Origin: Trametes villosa
Lineage: Eukaryota > Basidiomycota > Agaricomycetes > Polyporales > Polyporaceae
Direction of reading: 5' to 3'
Assembly: GCA_002964805.2 (NCBI GenBank)
Contig: PUDQ02000014.1
Location: 372,001-436,000, forward strand
Length of the DNA: 64,000 bases
Positions within the stretch are counted from its first letter, which is position 1. The number at the start of each line of letters is the position of its first letter. Both the position numbers and the translations under genes were made by a program. This document shows positions 45,494 to 55,791 of the stretch, piece by piece. Under the pieces are notes generated by a model that saw only the letters and a program-made list of their open reading frames with translations, was not told the DNA's origin and searched no databases.

Positions 45494-45829
45494 CCGGTGC
45501 ACGGAAGTCAAGAAGAGCTGTAATACATGTAAGGTTGAACGCGCTATACTATTAACATCAGTGGCGACCGCACAGGCACGCTCGAACTGGTGCGCGTGAT
45601 TGGTCGCACGACACCGAACCTTGCATAGTGGCGAGCATAAGCCAGGGAACGTCCTCGCCGGAATGGAAGCATACACTCGGCAGGGTCTAGCTGGTTTGAC
45701 GAAGCAGACTACGTTCTAGGGCTGCTGAGGCGACACGCCTTAGTCCCAACTTTTTTCCATACACAGGTCTACTTACTATCGCAGGACCACCTCAAGCATC
45801 CCTGTGGCCCCTGAATGGACACCTGCGAG

Positions 45830-46256
45830 TGTGCTGAGAGCGCTACTACTGGTCTCCCCCCGCGACTGGCCGCGCCAAGCCCACGCTGCTCTTCCTGGAC
45901 GGCTTCCCGTCGATGGTGTCCGACAAGCACCCGCAGGTCGCGCACTTCCAGCCGCTATGCCACAGCATCCTCGTCCCGGACCTGCTTGAGACGGGCGGTA
46001 GTGCGCCCGGAGAACTCCATAGGTAAGTTACCATCGCGCCCATCTTGTAAATGCTATAACAATCTTCACGCACCTCAAAGACCGCCTACGCTGGTACTGC
46101 AAGTCCGGTGCGCACGACAAGCCCACGATCATCCGCGAGGACTCCTTCCACTGCACCGATCTCGGAACCCAACTCAAGCCGGTCATCCAGAACCGGCAGA
46201 ACAACGAGTCGATCAGGAAGTGCCCAGAGTGCGGTGCGTTGCGGAAGCCAAGTAAT
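45830..46256 (+). pseudogene. Chimeric fragment: epoxide hydrolase start joined to dioxygenase last exon
   Basis: Positions about 45838-46000 encode, in broken frames, an epoxide-hydrolase exon 1 piece (YYWSPP, then KPTLLFLDGFPSMVSD, VAHFQPL, ILVPDLLETGG). It switches abruptly near 46000 to the end of dioxygenase exon 3 (VRPENSIG), an intron, and exon 4 ([38 protein letters not shown]). Exon 4 then shifts frame just before its stop. There is no start, no catalytic Asp and no cap domain. DGFPSMV matches EH2 better than EH3, so the hydrolase piece is related to the EH2 lineage. Confidence 0.8.
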
Positions 46257-46736
46257 CAGTTCAATGAAGTCAAGAAGAGCTGTAATCTATGTAAGGTTGA
46301 ACGCCCTACCATATCAAGGTCAGGCATGAACGTTCGCAAAGGTGCGCGTGATCGCCCGCTCGACACTGAAGCTATGCAGGGAGGCGAGCATATGTCAAGG
46401 AGCATCCTTATTTGAAGTCGTCGAAGCGGAAGCATACAATCGGTAGGGTCTAGGTGGCTCGGTGGCTCGGCGAAATGGACTGAGTTCTGGGGCTGTTGAG
46501 GAGGCGCGACTTAGTCCCAACTTTGTTTCAAACACAGGTTTACTATCGCAGGGTCACCTCAAGAATTCACATTGCTACCCAGTCGGTCCCTGCGAGAGTG
46601 CTGCGAGCGCTGACTTTGCCTTTATCGCGGGAAGTACATAAGCTAACCGTATTTACGTCCTTTCAGCGAGCTTCTTACCTCTCACACAGGCCCATCCCCC
46701 TCCCTACGCACCCCGACCGCTGTCAAAGCACCCGCC

Positions 46737-48021
46737 ATGGACCCTTCCCACTACAAAGAACTCACTGTCCAGCGCGACCTCACCTACCGCTACTACTGGT
46801 CCCCCCCTGCGCCCGCCCACCACAAGTCCACGCTGCTACTCCTGCACGGCTTTCCGTCGGCCGCATCCGATTGGCACCGGCAGGTTGCGCATTTTCAGCC
46901 GCTAGGGTACGGCATCCTTGTTCCGGACCTGCTCGGGGCGGGCGGGACCGCGAAGCCCCTCGACGCGAAGGAGTTTCGCATGAGCGCGATGGCGCGCGAC
47001 GTGATGGACATCCTCGCCGCCGAGGGTGTCAGCAAGGTCATCGCGGTCGCGCATGACTGGTGCGTCTCTGCATTTTACGGCGTGGTGCTAAGAGGATGCA
47101 GTTCACCGGCAATGGCTGCAGGGGCTCACCACTGCTGTCGCGCCTCGCCGTGCTGTATCCAGAGGCGTTCCTCGGATACGTGTGGGTCACGGTCTCGTTC
47201 TGGTCGCCCATCACCACGGCCTTCGACCTCGAGGCGTTCATTGCGTACCAGCAGCAGACGATGGGGTACGAGACGTACTCGTACTGGCGGTTCTTCGTGC
47301 GGGGCGACGCCGCCGAGGCCATACAGAAACACGTACATTCATGTGCCATCTCTCGCCATGTGGAAGATGGGCACTGATCTGCTCGTTCTTTGTGCAGATC
47401 GACAGCTTCCTGCAGATCTTCTACGCCAACGACGCGGAGGACTGGCGCACCCACATGGTGACGCGCGGGAAGATGGCGGAGTTGGTGGACGGCAATGTGC
47501 AGCTCGGCCGGCCGTACTACCTCAGCGATGAGGTCCGTGCAGTGGTCGTTTCCGATATATCATCCTCTTTCGCTGATGTGATATCGTGCTGCAGGAATAC
47601 ACCCTCATTCGCGAGACCCTGCTCGCCGGCGGGATAGGGTCCGCGCTCAACTGGTACCGGGCGCACGTAACGAACGTCAATCTGGAAGACAGCCGCAGTG
47701 AGTGTTCCCTCGCGCCCCTCCGCCGTCCACCGCCGTTTTCCCCCTCCCGACTCTTTTCGTGTGAGGGAAGCCGCACAGCGCTCACGCATCCCCCGGACAG
47801 ACATCCCAGAGGAAACCTGGAAGCTGAAGGTGCCCTCGCTCATCTTCCTCGCGCTCAAGGACTATGTGTGTACGCCCGGGACGGCGAGGGCGGGCATGGA
47901 GAAGTACGGGTCCGACGATGCGGAGTACTGCGAGATCGACTGCGGGCACTGGGCATTCCTCGAGCGCACGGAGGAGTTCAACGACGCGCTGCGGGGCTGG
48001 CTGGAGCGGCGGGGGTGGTGA
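46737..48021 (+). CDS. Epoxide-hydrolase-like alpha/beta hydrolase EH3
   Basis: Exons 46737-47059, 47122-47332, 47398-47532, 47595-47697 and 47801-48021 give 330 aa, exon lengths identical to EH2, its mirror partner. Landmarks: LLHGFPSAASDWHRQ (oxyanion motif intact, unlike EH2), AHDWGSPLLSRL nucleophile Asp, cap FWSPITTAFDLEAF and YETYSYWRFF, TRGKMAELVDGNVQLGRP, LKDYVCTPG with the acid Asp, and DCGHWAFLERTEEFN with the catalytic His. All expected catalytic positions are present. Substrate unknown. The start is set by alignment (MDPSHYKELTVQR) with EH2. Confidence 0.92.
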
Positions 48022-48480
48022 ACGACTTGCGTTGACTCAAGCGTCCTGATATTAGCTAAAACCTGCGAAATGTTGCGGCATTCTGCAATGACCAAGTGGA
48101 TCTGTGCTTTCGGGCTCCGTGGCCGCCCGTATTCTAGCAGTGACAAAGAAGCCCACGACTCAGTACGTTCCAACCCCTTAGCTTAGCGCTGACACTCGTA
48201 GGAGAGCACCAATGCAAGGAGCGCAACGAGCATCCTGCACAACCTACACGCGGTCACTCCGCTCCGACGCGGGCTAGGAGCCGGTGATATCGGCGGGGTA
48301 CTCGCCCTTGATGCTTCCCCGGTGCGTGAATTTGTTAGCGGAACACGAGCCGCTCAGCTTACGAAGCAAACTCCAGAGGAGGCGTACGCGGTGGCCCGGC
48401 TCGGCAGGCAGTTTGCCTGCCTGGAGAGGTTTCTGTGGTACGATGAGGTCTTCAATGTACCGACGGTTTGCTGTCGGGGA
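48022..48480. other. Spacer between EH3 and EH4
   Basis: Non-coding inverted counterpart of the EH1-EH2 spacer. No exon seen. Confidence 0.5.
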
Positions 48481-48481
48481 C

Positions 48482-48490
48482 AGTATAAAG
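48482..48490 (+). promoter_or_regulatory. TATA box of EH4
   Basis: AGTATAAAG about 100 bp upstream of the EH4 start codon. Confidence 0.5.
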
Positions 48491-48588
48491 GCTGGCCATG
48501 GAGGCTCTCGACAGCAATCCCAGAGACCACAACAAACCAACTCACATTCGCTCTCACCCTCACTACACACCAACGCAACTTTCATACC

Positions 48589-49813
48589 ATGGATCTCACT
48601 CTATACAAGAAGCTCACCGTCGAACGTGGTCTCACCTATCGCTACTACTGGACTCCTCCTGCCAACGGAAAGCCCACTCTGCTGTTCTTGCATGGCTTCC
48701 CGTCGAGCTCGTACGTCTGGCACCGGCAGGTTGCCTACTTCCAGCCCCTGGGCTACGGCATACTCGTGCCCGACCTGCTCGGGGCGGGCGGGACCGACAG
48801 GCCCCTCGACCCAAAGGCGTTCCGCATGAACGCGATGGCGCGCGATGTTTTGGACCTCCTGGCCGCTGAGGGCCTCGAGAAGGTCATCGCTGTCGGGCAC
48901 GACTGGTAAGTCGCTCTCGCATGCGCTGTTGCGAAACCACGCTAACGTGTGGCCGCTACAGGGGCTCATTCCTGCTGTCTCGCCTCGTGCTGTTGTACCC
49001 GGAGACGTTCATCGCGTACTCGTTCATCTCCATCACCTTCTGGGCGCCGGCCGTCGTACCGTTCGACCTCGAGGCGGTGCTCAAGCAGATGAAGGAGACG
49101 ATCGGATACGAGGCCTTTGCATACTGGCAGTTTTTCCTGCGCGAGGACGCGCCCGCGGTCATCGAGAAGCACGTCAGTCAATGCGATGTCTCCCTACGTG
49201 CGCCAAAACGGGGAGTTCACTGACCATCTACTCTGCAGATCGACAGTTTTGTGCAGCTCCTGTACGCGAACACGCCGGAGGACTGGCTCACCTACATCTG
49301 CACGCGGGGAAAGACGGCCGAGTGCATTGATGGTAACCTCCTGCTCGGGCGGCCGCACTACCTGAGCGACGAGGTCAGTATGGTGTCGTTTTGCAGTAGC
49401 TTCAAGATGCTCAGCGGATACTTCATCACAGGAATACGATACCATCCGCGGGACCATCCTCAAGAACGGGATCGACTCCGCCCTGAACTGGTACAGAGCC
49501 TGGGCGACGGACGTCAACCTGGAGGACAGTCGCAGTGAGTGCCTCTCCATCCTGTGTCCCCCGACACCCCGTCTCACACACACGCTTTGCACCAGACATC
49601 CCGGAGAACACCTGGAAGCTGCTGTCGCCGACCCTGATGATCATCGCGGCGAGGGACTACGTCGGCACGCCCGCGGTCGCACGTACGGCCATGGAGAAGT
49701 ACGGGACCGACGTGGAGTACTTCGAGGTCGACAGCGGGCACTTTGCCTACCTCGAGCGCACCGAGGAGGTGAACGTTGGACTTCGCAGCTGGCTGGAGCG
49801 GCGCGGGTGGTAG
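48589..49813 (+). CDS. Epoxide-hydrolase-like alpha/beta hydrolase EH4
   Basis: Exons 48589-48905, 48962-49172, 49239-49373, 49432-49534 and 49596-49813 give 327 aa, the same exon lengths as its mirror EH1. Landmarks: LFLHGFPSSSYVWHRQ, GHDWGSFLLSRL (Trp codon split by intron 1), cap FWAPAVVPFDLEAV and YEAFAYWQFF, TRGKTAECIDGNLLLGRP, AARDYVGTPAV and DSGHFAYLERTEEVN. The complete catalytic set is consistent with an active enzyme. It ends convergently with the methyltransferase gene. Confidence 0.93.
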
Positions 49814-50186
49814 AATACGAGTCTATGTGTAGGTGCCCGTGAGGAGGACGATGAGAGATATATTGGAGTGGAAGCATGACCTTGACTGCAGCACGCAAAA
49901 GATCACTCGCTGCTCTCCGTCAGCTTGAGATGCCCTAGGCAGTGGACAGCTCGAGCCTTTTCGTGTAGTGGCGGTATGAGAAGATACACTGAGAGAGACG
50001 GGGCGTGGAGCGATGCCTCCCCGGTCTGTGCTTGGCTGCATTATTGAGAACTCCTGCGACAGCGGTTCGCGTGATGAATGCCAGTTGCGTTACAGACCCA
50101 CACCGTGCACAAGGCTTGTGCTCAGACGCGGTCGACAAGGCGAAGAGACAACTGCGAGCGCCCGCCGGACGCACTACTTACATGGA

Positions 50187-50285
50187 TTAGTTAGTAGCTC
50201 AGTTAGTAGCCCAGTAAGTACTCAGTTAGTATCATGTAAGTAGACGTAGTAAGTGTAGTGTAGTTATAGCAGTACGCTGTGTTAG
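50187..50285. repeat. AT-rich degenerate tandem repeat
   Basis: Repeated ttagtag/cagttagta/gtaagta units, each imperfect, over about 100 bp. It lies directly outside the outer edge of the right duplication arm, a plausible fragile site. Confidence 0.6.
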
Positions 50286-50515
50286 TACGCTACCAACAGC
50301 CTATCAAAGCGCTCTCCCTTCCCGATTCTCGCGAGTCGCCGGCAGGCAGTCCCGTCATTCACTGTCGCATACAGATTTACGCGGCCATTGTCTCGCGAAA
50401 GCGAAGACCGCAAACAGCCTGCACCGAACGAGCTCGCATTGCTACACGACGTACTCCAAGACTACAGCGATGTCCTCCCGCAATGCCCTCCGCGGATAGA
50501 CGGACAGGAAACCTA

Positions 50516-51757
50516 CTAGATCGCACGTTTGCGCGCGTACGCGAAGTAGAAGTCCGTCGTGAGGCTCCGCGCGGGGTCCTGCACCTCCTCGAGGTGCCGC
50601 CGCGCGACCTCGTCGGTGATGCCGTCCGCCGCGAACCGCTGCGGGAGGTCCTTCGCGAGGCGCACGATGTTGACCTTCCAGGTATCGCCCAGTTTGTTGA
50701 GCGCGGGATCTGCATCGCACACGCAGGTATATCAGTCAGTATCCATGGAACAGGACACCATAGAGAGCTTGCTACCACGTACCCTCGCTCTTGCCGGAGA
50801 TGGGTATGACGACCTTGCGCACGTTCACCTCCTCGAACGCGCCGGAGGACGTCAAGATGTTTTCCAGGTCACGGCCGATGCACGGGTTGGCCCCGCGCGC
50901 GCGGACGATGCGGAGCCACGCCTGCAAGAAGGCGTGCACGCCCGGTCCGAGCGGCTTGCCGCCGTCCTGCATGTTGTCGTCGTCCGGGTCCTCGACGAGC
51001 AGCCAGCCGCCGGGCTTGACGAGGCGGATCGCGCGCCGGAGGACGTCTTCCCCGCCGGGTACCTGGTTCGGTGGACGTGAGGCGCGCGTCGCGGAGGCAC
51101 ATAACCCATAACCCCACGTACGTGCATGATCACCAGGCGAGCATGTACGATGTCGAACGTCTCGTCTTCGAAGGGGAATGGCTTGGTTATATCCACCTTC
51201 TTGAACTCCAAGTTACCCGGCAGAGGCCTGTGTACAGTGGGACATGAGGGGCAGTCGGAAGGTAGCGATCCAGGGGGGGTGCGCACCGTGGGGGGATTGG
51301 GTTCTGGTCAATCGCCAGGACGGTCGCCTGAGGGAAGGTCTGCGCGGCTTGGATAGCCCTACATTCATGCTCAGTATGGGTCTGCACTATACGGACCCGA
51401 CTTACCATGCGCCGCTACCGGATCTGTGCGTTGACGGCGTGAGCAACATCAGAATATAGTAGTATAGAGAGAGACTCACCCAATCTCGAGGATACGCGTA
51501 GGGGAGCAGTCCTTCAGATTCGCGCAAGAAAGGTTCCCGCCAAGGAATTCCGTGATGCCGGTATGAAGCTCGTCCAGCCTGATAGGTGCTCAGCCTTGCT
51601 ATCGTGGATTGTACATGTCGCTTACCGTGCAGTTTCCTCGGGTACCAGATGAGCGGGCTGTGGAGGACAATCAGCATGGTTGAGGTGAAGCGCTTGAGCC
51701 CTAACGGCAACGTACTTGAAACGCGTACGTGCTCTTAGTCTCGGTATTAGTGGTCAT
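50516..51757 (-). CDS. SAM-dependent class I methyltransferase
   Basis: Starts MTTNTETKSTYAFQ at 51757 and continues through about eight short exons. Motif I reads LEIGSGSGAWAIQAAQTFP (two intron junctions inside). Next come VLAIDQNPIPPR (post-I acidic residue), then LEFKKVDITKPFPFEDETF and DIVHARLVIMH (motif II/III area), VPGGEDVLRRAIRLVKPGGW with LLVEDPDDDNMQDGG, and a C terminus ending DFYFAYARKRAI. This is the LaeA/UMTA-like group common in fungal metabolism; methyl acceptor unknown. Introns have canonical GTAAGT/GTACGT-type donors. It lies between EH4 (convergent) and the truncated EH5 (divergent). Confidence 0.9.
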
Positions 51758-52393
51758 GATCGCCGGTGGAACCTCTATTAGAATAGAAGAGCGCGGTACT
51801 TCGAGGCTGATAGTATCGGGTATCCGCAATGGTCAAGTCGAACCAGAGGACCTCGCGAGTGTAGAGGGCGTGGATTTGTAGCAGGCTTCAAGTTGGAGTG
51901 GTCCTCAGCGAGGACTTCTGAGACGAAGTTGCCCGGCGCGATGCACTCTGGTTGGCGATTGCTGCTCTTGTACGTGCCATCGTGATCCCAGTCCGTACTT
52001 AGTGGCCGGTCGTTGTCGCCGGTAGCAAGCTTCTTGAGCCCGGCGGGAGTGCTGGCCGCTCAGACTAGAGACCCCGTGCACCGCTAGCGCTATGACGTCG
52101 GGGAGAACGCGAAGTTCTCTCATTCCTCCGACAACCTCGCGCTAAGTAAATACGTCACTGCCTCCGAACGCCGACTCTAGGATTCAAATATTCAAGTTTC
52201 CTGCATAATATTGCCACATGCGGCAGCATGAAGAGCTTGTCACCTGACGGATGTCTCGATGAGGTGTGAGGGAGATAGTACTCAGATAGTAGGGCCAAAA
52301 GGTAGTCGGCTCAGCCATACCGCAACATCGCACTGAACTCTACGCCTCTCATAGTCTGCAGGCTTGGTGCGGGGTCGGCTTTGTAGCCTCACT
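51758..52393. other. Divergent intergenic region, methyltransferase / EH5
   Basis: Presumed promoters for both genes. No exon, RNA gene or repeat identified. Confidence 0.35.
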
Positions 52394-53077
52394 ATGAACT
52401 CCATCACTCAGAAGAACGTTCTCTCTCAACGCGGTCTCAACTACCGCTACCGCTGGGCAGCCCCGGCCGACGGCAAACCGACACTGCTCTTCCTGCACGG
52501 CTTCCCATCGTCCTCGTCAGACTGGCACAAGCAACTCCCATACTTCCACGCACTCGGCTATGGGATCCTTGCGCCCGACCTGCTGGGAGCCGGAGGCACC
52601 GACAAGCCGCTCGATCCCCAAGCGTTCCGGCTGAACGCCATGGCGCGCGACATTATGGACATCCTCGCGGCTGAGAGGCTTGACAAGGTCATTGGCGTCG
52701 CGCACGACTGGTGAGCATTTTCCTCACTATTTGAAGAATCATCGGTCCGGGCTGATGGACAACGTATGCGTAGGGGCTCGGTGCTCCTCTCCCGCCTCTC
52801 CCTACTGTACCCGCAAGCTGTCTTCGCGTACGTCTGGGTCGGGCTCTGTTTCATGGAGCCCATCATCGCCCATTTCGACCTACACGAAGCCCCGTGCCTC
52901 CAGATCATGGCGCTCAAAGACGGGTTGTGCACGCCCCAGCGGACCAGGGCGACCATGCCCAAGTACGCCTCGGATGTCGAGTACGTCGAGGTCGACAGTG
53001 GTCACTGGCCTCAACTTGAGCGCTCGGACGTGGTGAATGTTGCCCTGCGCCGCTGGCTGGAGGGCCGAAGCTGGTAA
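52394..53077 (+). CDS. Internally deleted epoxide-hydrolase paralogue EH5
   Basis: Exons 52394-52710 and 52774-53077 give 206 aa in an unbroken frame. The first exon has the same length as EH1/EH4 and keeps LFLHGFPSSSSDWHKQ and AHDWGSVLLSRL with the nucleophile Asp. Exon 2 starts like the others (YVWVGLCFMEPI, AHFDL) but then jumps directly to MALKDGLCTPQ and DSGHWPQLERSDVVN. The last part of exon 2, all of exons 3 and 4 and the start of exon 5 are missing, about 120 residues that carry most of the cap/lid. The nucleophile, acid and His survive. It could be a functional minimal hydrolase, but loss of the cap makes epoxide hydrolysis doubtful; decay without a frameshift is equally possible. 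Confidence 0.7.
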
Positions 53078-53079
53078 TA

Positions 53080-53726
53080 CCCCCCGACAACGGCGTAGAC
53101 TCCGAGTGCGGTACTATCCGGGAGGCGCCCGCGCTATATTCTTGCCTGGAGCATTCATGTACAGTTCACTGACCGTGCTGTTCTCGGAATGCACGCGACT
53201 TCTCTCGGTACTTAGGGATAGCGCTGGCTTGCATCATCTTCCTTGTCAAGCCGGTGCCCAACCTTGCCCACTCTTCTCCCGCCCGAACCCGGTCGCACAC
53301 CAAACTGGTCTCCGGAATCCGGGTCGGAGCCCTTCTGCCCGGCGCTACGCATGGACAGCTACCGCGCGGTAACGGTGCTTCTGTTCCGCGGGCCATCGTG
53401 AAGCTTCCTAAGAGATGGGTCCCAAAGACACCGCGCGATGAGCCCGAGCGGCATCATGGATGATTCTTGAGCGGTGAGCGCTCGAGCAGCGGCTAGGGAG
53501 GGATTGCAGCCAGCGTCTCAGTTACGGGCGCACCCCAGATTTTCTTTCGAGAACGGAATCCTAAGTCCTGTAGAGAAGAAGCGATGCCATCTGAGCGGTC
53601 TCGGGCCGCGGGGGGTTCTGCGTGCCAGGTGAGCTGAGCGGGGTCCATCATGTTTCCCCAGCGTCGAGCGACCACTGTCCACTCCCTACTCACCTGACAT
53701 TGCACACCCGAGCACCGAGTGGAGAA
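53080..53726. other. Intergenic between EH5 and P450-1
   Basis: No supported exon. It contains the promoter side of P450-1; no clear TATA box seen. Confidence 0.35.
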
Positions 53727-55791
53727 ATGATGTTCGACTTGTTCAGGACTTGCCCTGAGCTGGGTGCACTGCTTTGTCTTGCTGCGTTCTTTGGCCTGCG
53801 CTACGTGTATCGCAGAAGTGGACGCCGCCTCCCGCCGAGTACGCTGCACGTCGAGTGTCCCTCAAACCTCAACTGACCTATTGACCCCATGAAATTCAGC
53901 GCCCTCATCCACGAAGCTTCACGACCAACCTTGGAAACAATACGCGAGATGGGCATCTGAGCTGGGTACGCACCACCCTCCCACCTCCTACCACCCAGCC
54001 GCGGCTGAACGCACCTCCAACCCAGGGCCCCTCATAACCGTGCGCTCCTACGGCCGCCCCATCATCGTCCTCAACACCGCCTCCGCCGCGCTCGACCTGC
54101 TCGACAAGCGCAGCGCGCACTTCTCGTGCAAGCCGCGCTGGCCCATGGCCGAGCTCCTCGGCCGGCAGCACAACGTCGGCTTCCAGTACTACGGCGAGCG
54201 CCTCAAGCGCTCGCGCCGCGTCCTCCATGCCGCGCTGAACGCGAGTGCGGTGGCGAGCGTGTGGGGCGGGCTCCTGGATGTGCAGTCGGGCAAGATGCTG
54301 CGGCGCTTCTTGGCTTCTCCGCAGAGGTTTTACGAGGACGTGCAAGAGTACGTTGCGATGTTTGCGCCATCTGTGCGTTCGGGAGCTGATGTGGGGGGTA
54401 CTTGCAGGTCGGTCGAGGAGCTGATTGTGCGGTTCGCGTACGGGAGGAAACCGGAGCCAGAGTATGTCGAGCTCGCGAAGACCGTCATGCAGCAGACTGG
54501 AATAGCGCTGCAGCCCGGCCGCTGGCTGGTCAACAGCTTCCCAATCTGTGAGCACGCATTCCCGGTACTCGGTGAAGAGACTGATGTGAACCCGCGCCAT
54601 TGCAGTGATTTACCTGCCCGGATGGATGCCGGGCGCGGGCTTCCAACGTTGGGCGAAGACGGCGAGGGAGGCCTTCTACCGGCTGACACGAGTGCCGTTC
54701 AGGCAGGTCAAGGAGGATATGGTCAGCACCCGGCGCATCTTGGAGCTGTCCATGAGACACTCACATGTGCGAGACAGGGTGCAGGTAAGGTCGACCTATG
54801 TTTCGTCCGATCTGCGCTCGAGGCGTCGAAGGGTACCGCGGACGAGGAGGATATCATCATGTCGGCGGCCGGGAGCCTGTACAGCGGTGAGCAACCTCCG
54901 CTTCCCCATCGCGCTGAGAGACTCACTGGAATCCGTGTTCAGCTGGCACAGACACTGTAAGCGATATCCGATCCAGCGTCATGCTCCTGAGTGATGATTG
55001 TTATTCTGGCCAGATCGCGGGATATATCCTAACCTTCATCCTCTTGCTCACTCGCAACCCCAACGTCCAAGCTCGCGCACGGGCGGAGATCGCGTCGGTA
55101 GTCGGGCTAGATCGTCTACCTGGACTTGAAGACCGCTCGTCCCTGCCCTACGTCGACTGCGTCATTCAAGAGGTTCACCGGTTTAACCCAGTGATTCCCC
55201 TCGTCACGCATGCGAACTCGAAGGGCGACGAGTATCTGTCGTACAGCATTCCTGAGAAGACGTGGATAATGGCGAACGTCTGGTGCGTTTGGCAAGCCCC
55301 TAGAGAGATCATAGACCTCACAGAGACATAGGGCGATGCTTCACGACGAGTCCGAGTACCCAGAGCCAGACATCTTCTCACCAGACAGGTTCATGCCGCG
55401 CGAGGGCGAAACAATTCCCAGAGATCCACGCGGCTTAGTCTTCGGTTTCGGGCGGAGGTACGCACCTTCGTCTATCGGAGCTCATGCATGCTGAACCACT
55501 CTGACGCAGAATCTGCCCGGGCATGCACCTGGCAAACGACTTCGTGTATTTGGTCGTGGCTCGAACGCTGGTAGCGTTCGAACTCTGCGCGGAGCAGCAA
55601 GACGGCCGCCCCGTTTTCCCGCCGCTCGACTTCGTGACTGGCCTTGTTCCGTAAGTTGATGACGATGTTGTACGCAGTGGATCTGTGACTTACTGTACAC
55701 TTGCAGAGTGCCAAAGCCGTTCAAGTGCATCCTCAAGCCTCGAGAAGACGTTAAAGAACTTTTGCTGCCCGCAGGAGAATTTGCGAGGTAG
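53727..55791 (+). CDS. Cytochrome P450 (P450-1)
   Basis: Membrane-bound monooxygenase. The N-terminal anchor (FDLFRTCPELGALLCLAAFF) is followed by RRSGRRLPP and, after an intron 53839-53898, KLHDQPWKQYARWASELG. Further landmarks: PRWPMAELLGRQHNVGFQYY (B-C region), YLPGWMPGAGFQRW, AAGSLYS then the I-helix Asp-Thr on a probable 5-nt microexon (54952-54956) and IAGYILTFILLL. The ExxR motif is VIQEVHRFNP. PERF-like DIFSPDRFMPRE follows, and the heme loop is FGFGRRICPGMHLA. All core motifs are present, so it may be active. The proline-rich hinge (PPGPxxxPxxGN) is shortened to a few residues. Resembles CYP5144/CYP620-type basidiomycete P450s. Many short introns; boundaries by eye. Confidence 0.85.

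Larger units (their letters stand above)
44800..50150. repeat. Right arm of large inverted duplication
   Basis: From inside outward it holds the intact dioxygenase, a chimeric fragment, EH3 and EH4 on the plus strand. It is the inverted counterpart of about 34470-38900. It is longer than the left arm because of an extra direct repeat of the dioxygenase last exon plus spacer (about 45318-45840 repeated at 46079-46620). Its outer edge lies next to an AT-rich degenerate tandem repeat. Confidence 0.85.
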
